This document shows, piece after piece, positions 1 to 7,751 of a stretch of 64,000 nt of DNA. Origin of the DNA: Prolixibacteraceae bacterium (GTDB taxonomy: Bacteria; Bacteroidota; Bacteroidia; Bacteroidales; Prolixibacteraceae); the NCBI GenBank assembly GCA_003457135.1, contig DMSQ01000019.1, positions 1 through 64,000 on the forward strand, given 5' to 3'. A program made the translations under genes and the position numbers. Within the stretch, counting starts at the first letter, position 1. Every line of letters starts with the position of its first letter. The notes under the pieces are model-generated. The model saw only the letters and a program-made list of their open reading frames with translations, did no database searches and had not been told where the DNA came from.

Positions 1-940
1 TGTCCATGTAAAACAGTTGTCTGGGGTGTTCCGCGGAAAATTTACCGACGGGCTGATCAAACTCCAGCAAAATGGCATTATTGAGCTTGAAGGCGGGCCG
101 TTGGTTGCCAAAAAGAAATACCTGCACCCGTTGTACCGAACCAAATGGGTGGTGTACGCAAAAAAACCTCTCCCTACAAGCGACAAGGTGATCGAATATA
201 TAAGCCGATACTCGCACCGGGTAGCCATCAGCAACCACCGCATCAAGTCGTTTTCCGATGGAAAGGTGACCTTCTCTTGGATAGACTACCGTACCTCCAA
301 ACAGGGGCTGATGCCCCTGAAGGCCACCGACTTCCTGCAACGATTCATCAGCCATGTGCTGCCCGTGGGGTTTATGAAGATAAGGCATTTCGGCATTTTG
401 TCTTCGCGCAATAAAGCCGGGTGCATCGAATCGGTAAGGGAACAGTTTGATGTTGCGCCCATTGCCAAACCCGCAAAAGGCCGTAACTGGATGGAAACAT
501 TCGAGGCTATTTACGGGCACCACCCAAAGCAGTGCCCCTGTTGTGGAAAAGGCATTCTGCTGGTGGTGGCAACCATTGAACCGAGCTACCGCATCCGACA
601 GCGCGACGGGCCTAAACGAACGGCCAACCCTGGCTTCAGCAAACAGCCGTGCATGAAATAGCCAAAACGAAAGTATGCCCCAAATAACCGGGGCTGGAAT
701 CGTATGGCCCAAACTGCCGGAAAATGACCGGTTTTACACCGGAAACCTGGGAAACAGGCTGAAAAAAAGTTCGGATAAATAAAAAAAAGCCATTCTGAAA
801 TAAAATGGCGCATCGGGGGAAACTAAATCCCCACTCTTCAAAACACAAAATCCCAATTCAATTCCTATAAGAGGCTCGGCTGCCGGAGGTAACGTTCAAC
901 ACCGTTCATAATCAAACTGCGTTCCTGGTTTGGATTATGA
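1..940 (+). mobile_element. Partial IS91-like element, right (3') end
   Basis: The element covers the transposase C-terminus and about 280 bases of non-coding DNA after it. IS91 elements lack terminal inverted repeats and TSDs and carry their replication origin (oriIS) as a small hairpin after the transposase gene. Bases 907-939 form such a hairpin (CATAATCAAA paired with TTTGGATTATG, one bulge, 12-nt loop). GH94 homology starts immediately after it at about 941-950. The right boundary at about 940 is inferred from that junction, not from a known terminus. Confidence 0.5.
2..661 (+). CDS. IS91-family transposase, C-terminal part (cut by window start)
   Basis: The reading frame is open from base 2, so the 5' part lies outside the window. 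The visible 220 residues are the C-terminal half of a rolling-circle Y2 transposase of the IS91 type, which nicks one DNA strand at the element end and covalently holds it. The two catalytic tyrosines are visible as YISRY (bases 197-211) followed by HRVAISNHRI, a hallmark of the family. Near the end a CPCCGKG motif resembles the zinc-ribbon-like tail of these enzymes. The TTG at 17 is not a real start. The gene ends about 280 bases before a decapitated GH94 gene, which suggests the element inserted there or deleted its neighbour. Family assignment is strong; activity cannot be judged. Confidence 0.88.
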   Translation, partial: VHVKQLSGVFRGKFTDGLIKLQQNGIIELEGGPLVAKKKYLHPLYRTKWVVYAKKPLPTSDKVIEYISRYSHRVAISNHRIKSFSDGKVTFSWIDYRTSKQGLMPLKATDFLQRFISHVLPVGFMKIRHFGILSSRNKAGCIESVREQFDVAPIAKPAKGRNWMETFEAIYGHHPKQCPCCGKGILLVVATIEPSYRIRQRDGPKRTANPGFSKQPCMK

Positions 941-2206
941 TCTAAAAGTTATCACCAGTATCAACCTTTAACCAAACGCGGCAACAACGATATCGGTGGC
1001 GGATTTAACGATGACCCGATGTGGCTCATTCTAGGAACCATCAGCTATATTAAGGAATCAGGAGATTTCACCATTCTGGATGAAATGGTTCCGTTCGACA
1101 ATGACATGAGCGTAGCCCGCAGCTTGTTCGATCATCTCACCGTTTCGTTCGACCATGTAGTGAATAACCTCGGGCCTCATGGTTTGCCTTTGATTGGCCG
1201 GGCCGACTGGAACGACTGCCTAAACCTGAACTGTTTCTCGAACGACCCCAATGAATCCTTCCAGACTACCGAAAACAAAATGGAAGGTACACAAGCTGAA
1301 TCACTGATGATTGCCGGATTGTTTGTGGTTTATGGCCGCGATTATACGGAGCTTTGCCTGAAACTGGATAAGACCGAAGAGGCTGCACGCGCCCAAAAAG
1401 AAGTTGACAGCATGATTTCTGCCATCAAACAGCATGGCTGGGATGGTGCATGGTTCCTGCGTGCTTACGATTACTACGGACGAAAAATTGGCAGCAACGA
1501 AAACGAAGAAGGCAAAATCTTCATCGAATCTAACGGATGGTGCACCATGGCCGGAATTGGGATGGAAGAAGGCCTTTGCGAAAAAGCGCTTGACTCGGTA
1601 AAAGAAAGAATAGATACCGAATTTGGAATCGTTTTGAATAACCCGGCCTTCACGAAATACTACATCGAATACGGTGAAATCTCCAGTTATCCGGCAGGCT
1701 ACAAGGAAAATGCAGGTGTCTTCTGCCACAACAACCCCTGGATCATGATTGGCGAAACGGTACTTGGACGTGGCGATCAGGCCTGGGAATATTATAAAAA
1801 GATATGCCCTTCGTACCTCGAAGACATCAGTGAACTACACAAAACCGAACCTTACGTTTATGCCCAAATGGTTGCCGGAAAAGATTCGTTTAAACCCGGC
1901 GAAGCGAAGAATTCATGGCTAACCGGAACCGCGTCATGGAATTTCTATGCAATTAGTCAGTTCATTCTGGGTATTCAGCCCGATTATGATGGCTTGAAGG
2001 TTGACCCGTGTATTCCTTCAAAATGGGATGGATTTGAAATTACCCGAAAGTTCAGGGGCTCAACTTACCTGATTAAGGTTGAAAATCCGAACCATGTAAG
2101 TAAAGGAATAAAAAGGGTCTTGATTGATGGGAATATTTATCAGTCAAAAGTCTTACCCATATTCAATGATGGAAAAACCCACCATATTTTAGTTGAGTTA
2201 GGATAA
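941..2206 (+). pseudogene. GH94 disaccharide phosphorylase, 5'-truncated remnant
   Basis: This is the C-terminal half of a cellobiose/chitobiose-phosphorylase-like enzyme (GH94), which splits beta-linked disaccharides with phosphate to give a sugar-1-phosphate. Homology starts at 950 with YHQYQPLTKRGNNDIGGGF, an internal motif of the (alpha/alpha)6 barrel, and is preceded in frame by a stop (938-940). The motif GRADWNDCLN, which holds the family's general acid Asp, and the C-terminal beta domain are kept. About 420 residues remain where the family has about 800; the N-terminal beta-sandwich, linker and first barrel helices are missing. The ATG at 1019 is internal to the domain, so any product would not fold normally. 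The break lies next to the IS91 remnant. The gene just downstream follows after 6 bases, so this was probably once the head of an operon. Confidence 0.85.
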
Positions 2207-2212
2207 AAAATC

Positions 2213-3310
2213 ATGAAAGCACAAATCATCCAATCTTTTTTTCTCTTCCTGATTTTACTTATTTCAGAATTTAGCCTAGCGCAAACACCCAAACGCTTTT
2301 TTTCTGACGACAGTTTCTGGAACCAGCCACTTCCTGAAAATCCGGTTGTGCACCCCAATTCTGACAAGTGGATTCGGGTGCTGGCGCAGGAGCCAGGGGG
2401 TGCATACTTCGGAATTAACACCGATACCTATACCGTTCCGGTTTACGAGGCCGACAATAATACTCCCACTTACAAGATTTTCCATCGTCCGGTAAACGAG
2501 AAATTCAGGCAGGTTCATGGATTCCGAAACAAATGGTTCGAAACGCATGAGTTTTACGGGCATGGCAAAGGTTTTGGCAAAAAAGTGCCCATTCCGGCAA
2601 ATGCAGTGAGCGACCCTGAAGAAGATTCGCACATCGTGGTGGTTGACTGGAAAAAGAATCTGGTTTGGGACGTCTGGGGCCTCGAAATTATTGACGGTAA
2701 ATACACCTCGTTTACGGGGATGAAATACAAAGCCAACGGAAGCGGGGTTTTCAATCCGAAAGATTTCAAAGTAAAGAATGGCGAAAGCATTCATTTTCAT
2801 GGTCCGGGCCGTGCATCCGGAGTTCCTGTGGTTGCCGGCTTAATCCTGTATGATGAGGCTATGAGCAGCGAAATCAGGCATAAACTGGCCGCTGCCACCC
2901 GGTTCAATGCTTATCAGGAATATGTATTTCCGGCAACCTGGACCGACGGTATGGTGGAAGGAAGTATTCCGGAAGGTTCAGTTATTCAGCTTGATCCCAA
3001 ACTCGATTTGTCGCAGTTCGACCTTACGCCACAAGAAAAAGCAGTTGCAATTGCCGCGCAAAAATATGGGATGGTTACGGTTGACAATGCAGGTGGAAAC
3101 GTAATTTACGCACAAGGTTTGTACAAAAACTCGCCGGTCAACTGGGAAGGCAAACTGCGGGGCTGGAAGGCCGGGATCATTGGAATTCCCATCCGGCATT
3201 ACCGCGTTATCCAAACCGGAAAACCAATGAAAGGCGGCCTCTATTCAGAAGAACTCGACAAAGTTTATCTGAAGATTGACCACCCGAAAATGAAGGAAAT
3301 TTTGAAGTAA
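2213..3310 (+). CDS. Secreted protein of unknown function (365 aa)
   Basis: I do not recognise a characterised family. Residues 1-23 are a signal peptide ending in FSLAQ, so the product is probably periplasmic or secreted. The mature protein starts with FFSDDSFWNQPLP and contains HIVVVDWKKNLVWDVWG, IHFHGPGRASGVPVVAGLI and an IRHKLAAATRF segment. This gives a beta-rich, His/Trp-rich globular domain of about 330 residues that may be an extracellular carbohydrate-active or lyase-like fold (inference only). It starts 6 bases after the GH94 remnant and 16 bases before the HAD gene, so it probably belongs to the same old sugar operon. No transmembrane segment follows the signal peptide. Confidence 0.8.
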   Translation: MKAQIIQSFFLFLILLISEFSLAQTPKRFFSDDSFWNQPLPENPVVHPNSDKWIRVLAQEPGGAYFGINTDTYTVPVYEADNNTPTYKIFHRPVNEKFRQVHGFRNKWFETHEFYGHGKGFGKKVPIPANAVSDPEEDSHIVVVDWKKNLVWDVWGLEIIDGKYTSFTGMKYKANGSGVFNPKDFKVKNGESIHFHGPGRASGVPVVAGLILYDEAMSSEIRHKLAAATRFNAYQEYVFPATWTDGMVEGSIPEGSVIQLDPKLDLSQFDLTPQEKAVAIAAQKYGMVTVDNAGGNVIYAQGLYKNSPVNWEGKLRGWKAGIIGIPIRHYRVIQTGKPMKGGLYSEELDKVYLKIDHPKMKEILK

Positions 3311-3326
3311 AAACCTGAAACCGAAA

Positions 3327-4022
3327 ATGATTAAATTAAATCAAATAAAAGTTATCGGATTTGATGCCGATGATACACTCTGGGTAAACGAACCTTTTTA
3401 CCAGGATGTTGAAAAGGAGTTCTGCCAAATCATGAAACCATATCTGAACGAAGCCGAAACGTCGAAAGAATTGTTTAAAACTGAAATGCAGAATCTGGAA
3501 ATATATGGTTACGGAGCCAAAGGTTTCATTTTATCAATGGTTGAAACTGCTCTTCGTGAAACAGGCGGTAGAATAAGCCCGGAAGAAATCAGCCAAATTA
3601 TCGAAACCGGGAAATCACTGCTGACCATGCCCATTCAACTCCTCGACGGCGTTGAAAATGTGCTTCAGAAACTTCAGGGGAAATACAAACTAATCCTTGT
3701 CACCAAGGGCGATCTGCTCGATCAGGAGCAAAAATTGAAGCGATCGGGATTAATCGGTTATTTCCATCACATCGAAATTATGAGCGACAAGCACGAGAAC
3801 AACTACCGAAAGCTCCTCTCCCACCTCGACATCGAACCTTTTGAATTTTTGATGATTGGCAATTCGGTAAAATCCGATATTTTGCCGGTAATCAACATTG
3901 GGGCAAAAGCCATTCATGTCCCGTTTGAAGTCATGTGGCAACACGAAACGCACCACGAACCAACCGAAGAAATTGATTTCATAACCGTTTCGGCTATTTC
4001 AGAAATTGTAAGATTTGTTTAA
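3327..4022 (+). CDS. HAD-superfamily hydrolase
   Basis: A 231-residue cytoplasmic HAD phosphatase without a signal peptide. Motif I is FDADDTLW (residues 12-19), giving the nucleophile Asp13 and acid Asp15. Motif II is the Thr in LILVTKGD, and the C-terminal metal-binding motif is MIGNSVKSDI. A helical cap sits between motifs I and II (about residues 20-100), as in C1-capped members. The substrate cannot be read from sequence; small sugar or nucleotide phosphates are usual. It lies between a secreted protein and a nucleoside hydrolase, 16 and 43 bases apart, which fits a shared sugar/nucleoside scavenging operon (inference). Confidence 0.87.
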   Translation: MIKLNQIKVIGFDADDTLWVNEPFYQDVEKEFCQIMKPYLNEAETSKELFKTEMQNLEIYGYGAKGFILSMVETALRETGGRISPEEISQIIETGKSLLTMPIQLLDGVENVLQKLQGKYKLILVTKGDLLDQEQKLKRSGLIGYFHHIEIMSDKHENNYRKLLSHLDIEPFEFLMIGNSVKSDILPVINIGAKAIHVPFEVMWQHETHHEPTEEIDFITVSAISEIVRFV

Positions 4023-4065
4023 AACTATTTTCGTGCGGCAAGAAATCAAACTTAAGAACTCATCT

Positions 4066-4995
4066 ATGAAAACCATCATCGTTTCCCTCCTTGGCATTAT
4101 GTTCGTTTTATCAAGCTTTGGTCAAAAGCAAAAAGTATGGCTCGATGCAGATACCGGTAACGAAATGGACGATTTGTATGCCATTGTACGTTTGGTAAAA
4201 GAACCTTTGGTCGAATTGGTTGGCTTAAGTTCGGCGCATTTCAACAATCCAGATTTGCTGGTATTCGAAAAATGGAATGCCAACGATACGAAAGGCCTGA
4301 ATACTGTTGTCGAAAGCCAGAGGCTGAATGAGCAAATTTTAAAGTCGTTGAACAGGATGGATATTCTCCACCCCATTGGCGCCGACCGTCAGATTGGCCG
4401 TGCCTGGGGACAGAAGGATTCGCGTAATTCGGAAGCTGCGCAAGCCATCATAAAAACAGTAAAAGCCCTTCCTGAAAGTGAAAAACTCGACATCCTGACG
4501 ATTGGCGCCATGACCAACCTGGCTTCGGCCCTGATTCTTGCTCCCGAAATAAAATCCCGAATACGCTGTTTTGCATTGGGCGCACAATACGACCCGAAAA
4601 CCAGGATCTGGAACAAAAACGAATTCAACATCCGCAACGACCTGAATGCCTTCGATTATCTGCTCAACCTGGAAGGATTAGATCTGACCATGATGTGCCT
4701 CCAGGCTGCTTTGCCACTTCAGTTTAAGCGGGAAGAAACTTACAGCAAACTTGATGAATCAAATGAGACAGAGAAAATTCTTGAAAACCGATGGAGAGAG
4801 CAAAATCCACAGGATGAAAACCGTGTGATGTGGGATTTGGCACTTGTTGAAGCTTACCTGAAACCTGCTTTTGCTCAATTGGAAGCAGCTACAACTCCGC
4901 CTGAAAACGAGCAACGAAAAATCAGGGCATACATTAAAATTGACGAAAAAGCTTTGGCTGATGATTTTTGGAAAGCGCTGAAAGGAAAATTATAA
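4066..4995 (+). CDS. Exported nucleoside hydrolase-like protein
   Basis: The protein belongs to the inosine-uridine nucleoside N-ribohydrolase superfamily, which cleaves the N-glycosidic bond of ribonucleosides using a calcium-bound Asp cluster. The metal site is visible as WLDADTGNEMDDLYA just after the signal peptide, and LTIGAMTNLASAL is the second family motif. The start is taken at 4066 (MKTIIVSLLGIMFVLSSFG) because it begins a clean signal peptide; an upstream in-frame ATG at 4015 overlaps the HAD gene and would add a charged extension. The 309-residue length suits the family. Export suggests periplasmic salvage of nucleosides or related glycosides; the true substrate may differ from nucleosides. 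Confidence 0.85.
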   Translation: MKTIIVSLLGIMFVLSSFGQKQKVWLDADTGNEMDDLYAIVRLVKEPLVELVGLSSAHFNNPDLLVFEKWNANDTKGLNTVVESQRLNEQILKSLNRMDILHPIGADRQIGRAWGQKDSRNSEAAQAIIKTVKALPESEKLDILTIGAMTNLASALILAPEIKSRIRCFALGAQYDPKTRIWNKNEFNIRNDLNAFDYLLNLEGLDLTMMCLQAALPLQFKREETYSKLDESNETEKILENRWREQNPQDENRVMWDLALVEAYLKPAFAQLEAATTPPENEQRKIRAYIKIDEKALADDFWKALKGKL

Positions 4996-5083
4996 ATACG
5001 ATTATAACATTTGTGTAATTTGGCAGAAGTTATAAGTATGATTTTAACTTCAACTACTTTTTCAAAATGTTATAAGTATAATT
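4991..5083. promoter_or_regulatory. Three 13-bp motifs at exact 40-nt spacing
   Basis: The gap before the GH-A lipoprotein holds three copies of TATAARTAYRATT: 4991-5003 (TATAAATACGATT), 5031-5043 (TATAAGTATGATT) and 5071-5083 (TATAAGTATAATT). The period is exactly 40 bases, and similarity between the first two extends to about 20 bases. Each core is near-palindromic (TTATA-AG-TATAA in the third copy). This looks like an array of operator sites for a regulator of the gene at 5110. The first copy overlaps the stop codon of the upstream gene. The regulator is unknown. Confidence 0.5.
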
Positions 5084-5109
5084 CAAACCAGACATAAATA
5101 ATCACACTT

Positions 5110-6594
5110 ATGAAAAACCTAACCAACTTTCTATTGGCCATCCTTATAATTTTCTTTATTTGTTGCCAACCCAAATTACCTGCGAATCAAAAAGTAATCA
5201 GCCTGCATCCTGAAAATCCCAATTATTTTCTGTTACAGGGCAAACCGACTATTCTGCTCACTTCCGGCGAACATTACGGATCGGTAATGAACAGCGCTTT
5301 CGATTTCGAAATGTATCTGAACACATTGAAATCAGAAGGGTTCAATTACACCCGGATTTTTATCGGCCCATACTCCGAAACTGGCGGAAACAACTTTGGC
5401 ATTACCAACAACACCATGAATCCGGAGCCTGACAACTGGTTAACACCGTGGGTAAAAGATTCAAAATCAATGAAATACGATCTGTCAAAATGGAATACTG
5501 ATCTTTTCATCCGGCTGAAAACGTTTATTGCAAAAGCTTCGGAAAACGGAATTGTGGTTGAAGTAACCCTGTTTACTTCATATTACACCAATCATCAATG
5601 GTCAACCAGTCCGTTTAACCCGAAAAACAACATTCAGCAATTCGATTCTATTTCTTTCAAACAGGTAAATACTTTGAATAATGGCCAGTTGATGGACATT
5701 CAGGAAAAGTACGTGCGGAAAGTGGTTCAGGAACTGAATACTTTCGGAAACATCTTTTTCGAAATTCAGAATGAACCCTGGTCGGATAATCCACATTTTA
5801 TGGAAACGATTGCCGAAACGGATACTTTAACCCATCCGTTTGCCTGGCAAAAACTGGTTGAAACTGGAAATACTGAATCGCTTGCCTGGCAAAAGCATAT
5901 TGCCCAAATCATTACCAACGAAGAAACACAGCTTCCCAATAAACATCTGATTGCACAGAATATCAGCAATTTCAGGAATAAGATTGAGAATCCTGATTCT
6001 GATATTTCAATTTTTAATTTTCATTATGCTTATCCTGAAGCTGCTTCACAAAACCTTGGTTTGAACAAAGTAATTGCACTTGATGAAACCGGATTTATGC
6101 CGCACCAAGATTTTCATTACCGCTCGCAAGCCTGGAAATTTATACTGGCGGGTGGCGCTTTGTACAACAATCTCGACTATTCGTTCACGGTTGGTTCAGA
6201 AAACGGAACATCTGCCATTGACAACGAAACTCCCGGCTGGGGCGGTGTTGCTTACCGGAACCAGCTCCAGATACTGAAGAAATTCATAGAGAAATTCGAC
6301 TTTATCCAAATGAAACCAAACAATTCCATCCTGAAATTGACCAGAGGAAATTTAAACGAATACCAGGTTTTTGCTGAAGCCGGAAAGCAATATGCCGTTT
6401 ACCTTGAAAAAGCAACCGGTGCTTCCATCGAATTGACAATTCCTGATGGCATATACCAATTGGAATGGTTAAATTCTATTACCGGAGACACTGAAAAAGC
6501 CGAAAAAATAACAGCCCGTGACGGAAAGCTGGAATTGGATTGCCCTTATTTCGGAGAAGATGCCGCATTGCGTCTGGATTTGCTTCCTCACTAA
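5110..6594 (+). CDS. Lipoprotein glycoside hydrolase of the GH-A (TIM-barrel) clan
   Basis: A 494-residue enzyme with a lipoprotein signal (residues 1-19, lipobox ending FFICC), so it is membrane-anchored. Residues about 30-390 form a (beta/alpha)8 barrel of the GH-A clan. The acid/base Glu222 is in EIQNEPW and the likely nucleophile Glu326 in ALDETGF, at the ends of strands 4 and 7. The last 90 residues are a small beta-sandwich like the putative collagen-binding C-terminal domains that follow DUF4038-type barrels. The exact GH family and substrate are not identifiable here; GH5- or GH140-like activity on plant glycans is possible. It is the last gene of the left cluster, with its own upstream operator-like array. 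Confidence 0.85.
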   Translation: MKNLTNFLLAILIIFFICCQPKLPANQKVISLHPENPNYFLLQGKPTILLTSGEHYGSVMNSAFDFEMYLNTLKSEGFNYTRIFIGPYSETGGNNFGITNNTMNPEPDNWLTPWVKDSKSMKYDLSKWNTDLFIRLKTFIAKASENGIVVEVTLFTSYYTNHQWSTSPFNPKNNIQQFDSISFKQVNTLNNGQLMDIQEKYVRKVVQELNTFGNIFFEIQNEPWSDNPHFMETIAETDTLTHPFAWQKLVETGNTESLAWQKHIAQIITNEETQLPNKHLIAQNISNFRNKIENPDSDISIFNFHYAYPEAASQNLGLNKVIALDETGFMPHQDFHYRSQAWKFILAGGALYNNLDYSFTVGSENGTSAIDNETPGWGGVAYRNQLQILKKFIEKFDFIQMKPNNSILKLTRGNLNEYQVFAEAGKQYAVYLEKATGASIELTIPDGIYQLEWLNSITGDTEKAEKITARDGKLELDCPYFGEDAALRLDLLPH

Positions 6595-6597
6595 AAA

Positions 6598-6690
6598 ACA
6601 GTTAACTATAAGCTTGACTTGAAATCCTATTTTCCTTAACTTTGAGAAAAGCAAAACACAAAATCCCGAAAAATGTATCAAACTACCTTT
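6598..6690 (+). repeat. Dispersed promoter/leader repeat, copy A
   Basis: This segment matches 11100-11187 over about 85 bases: ACAGTTAAC, AGCTWGACT, TAACTTTGAGAAAA, CAAA, CAC, then AAATCCCGAAAAATG. It contains a Bacteroidota-type promoter with TTG at 6614-6616, 20 bases, and TAACTTTG at 6637-6644, followed by an ATG at 6673 that opens only a 25-codon frame. It looks like the promoter and start of a gene whose body is gone, or a mobile leader. The next intact gene begins at 6963. Confidence 0.55.
6614..6644 (+). promoter_or_regulatory. Promoter, Bacteroidota sigma-70 type
   Basis: TTG at 6614-6616 and TAACTTTG at 6637-6644 match the -33/-7 consensus (TTTG and TAnnTTTG) with 20-base spacing. 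The same -7 box at the same spacing recurs in copy B (11117-11147). Expected start of transcription is a few bases after 6650. It would drive the leader and possibly the 6963 gene. Confidence 0.5.
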
Positions 6691-6879
6691 GCGAGATTCC
6701 CCGAAAAATCTATATCAATTTATTTTCAAACGGGTAATCGGTTCGGATAAAACAAAAACACAGGCCATTGGCAGGTTAACAACCATTCGTACCTTGCGAT
6801 CGGCTCTGACCAACTTTCGCAATTTTAACAAACTTTAACATCAAATTAACTTGCTTTTTTGTATCTTTAAGAAGGCAAA

Positions 6880-6966
6880 ATGATTATGGAATCACCTTTT
6901 CTTCAATACTATAACTGTTGTTCAGATTTGGATTTGTTTTTTACGTTTGTAAATCATCTACCATGA
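6880..6966 (+). CDS. Possible 28-codon upstream ORF coupled to next gene
   Basis: ATG at 6880 opens a frame of 28 codons rich in Phe, Tyr and Cys (MIMESPFLQYYNCC...). Its TGA (6964-6966) overlaps the ATG (6963) of the following lipoprotein as ATGA. It is preceded by GAAGGCAAA. The overlap suggests translational coupling or a leader peptide, but a frame this short can arise by chance. Confidence 0.3.
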   Translation: MIMESPFLQYYNCCSDLDLFFTFVNHLP

Positions 6967-7712
6967 AACCTTTAATCTTATTCTTCATTGTACTGGGCAT
7001 CCTTTCCTGCAATCAACCTAAAAAACCAACAGATGCTGATGCCGCCAAATTTATCTTTCGGGCAACTGTTGAAAGAATTCGTGCTGCTACTCTTCCTGAG
7101 ATTTCAGATGTCAGTAATTGCATTGTTGTTAAAGTTAAAGAGGTTATTTATGCACCTCCCGACTTTGGAGACTGGACGGGTAAGTCAATCACAGTTTCAG
7201 TAAAGGAAATAGGCAGACAGAAGCCCGATTTAGAACAGGTTTTCTACACCAATGGCTGGTTATATGGCAAAAGTCTTGCGGTGGTTGAACGTGCAAGCCG
7301 GGACTCTCGCAAAATAACCAATAAACAGGTACTGGATGGAATAACCGCTTACCAGGACCAAAAGGTACGCGACCGGCTTAAGTCTTCTGAACTCGTGGTT
7401 TCCGGCAAAATCATTAAAGTGAGTGAAGAAGACAAACAAAAAACAGATTCAGAACATGATCCGTACTGGATGACAGCTGTAATAGAAGTGGATAGTTTTG
7501 AAAAAGGCAAGTCCGAGGATCATACAGTCATCTTCAGGTTTGCTTTAAGTTATGATGTAATGTGGGAAGGATCTCCCAAATTTAAGGTTGGGGATATTGG
7601 AATCTGGTTATTCAGGCGAAATCCTGACAAGGAAAAATATTTTACTATTACTGAAAGCGAAGACTTCTTTCCGATTGAAAGATTATCATACATCCGATCG
7701 CTCCTGAAATGA
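6963..7712 (+). CDS. Lipoprotein of unknown function (249 aa)
   Basis: The start at 6963 (MKPLILFFIVLGILSCNQ) gives a lipoprotein signal with lipobox ILSC at residues 12-15. The mature part is a mixed beta-rich domain of about 230 residues containing two similar halves, each with a segment on metal- or ligand-type beta strands (VKVKEVIYAPPDFGDWTGKS; VSGKIIKVSEEDKQ). The spacing resembles NTR/TIMP-like proteins but lacks their cysteines, so I give no function. The next gene, a large exoprotein, starts 39 bases later, which suggests cotranscription and a shared surface role. Confidence 0.75.
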   Translation: MKPLILFFIVLGILSCNQPKKPTDADAAKFIFRATVERIRAATLPEISDVSNCIVVKVKEVIYAPPDFGDWTGKSITVSVKEIGRQKPDLEQVFYTNGWLYGKSLAVVERASRDSRKITNKQVLDGITAYQDQKVRDRLKSSELVVSGKIIKVSEEDKQKTDSEHDPYWMTAVIEVDSFEKGKSEDHTVIFRFALSYDVMWEGSPKFKVGDIGIWLFRRNPDKEKYFTITESEDFFPIERLSYIRSLLK

Positions 7713-7751
7713 AATATCTTTTTTCATTTATTAACCATTAACCCACATATT

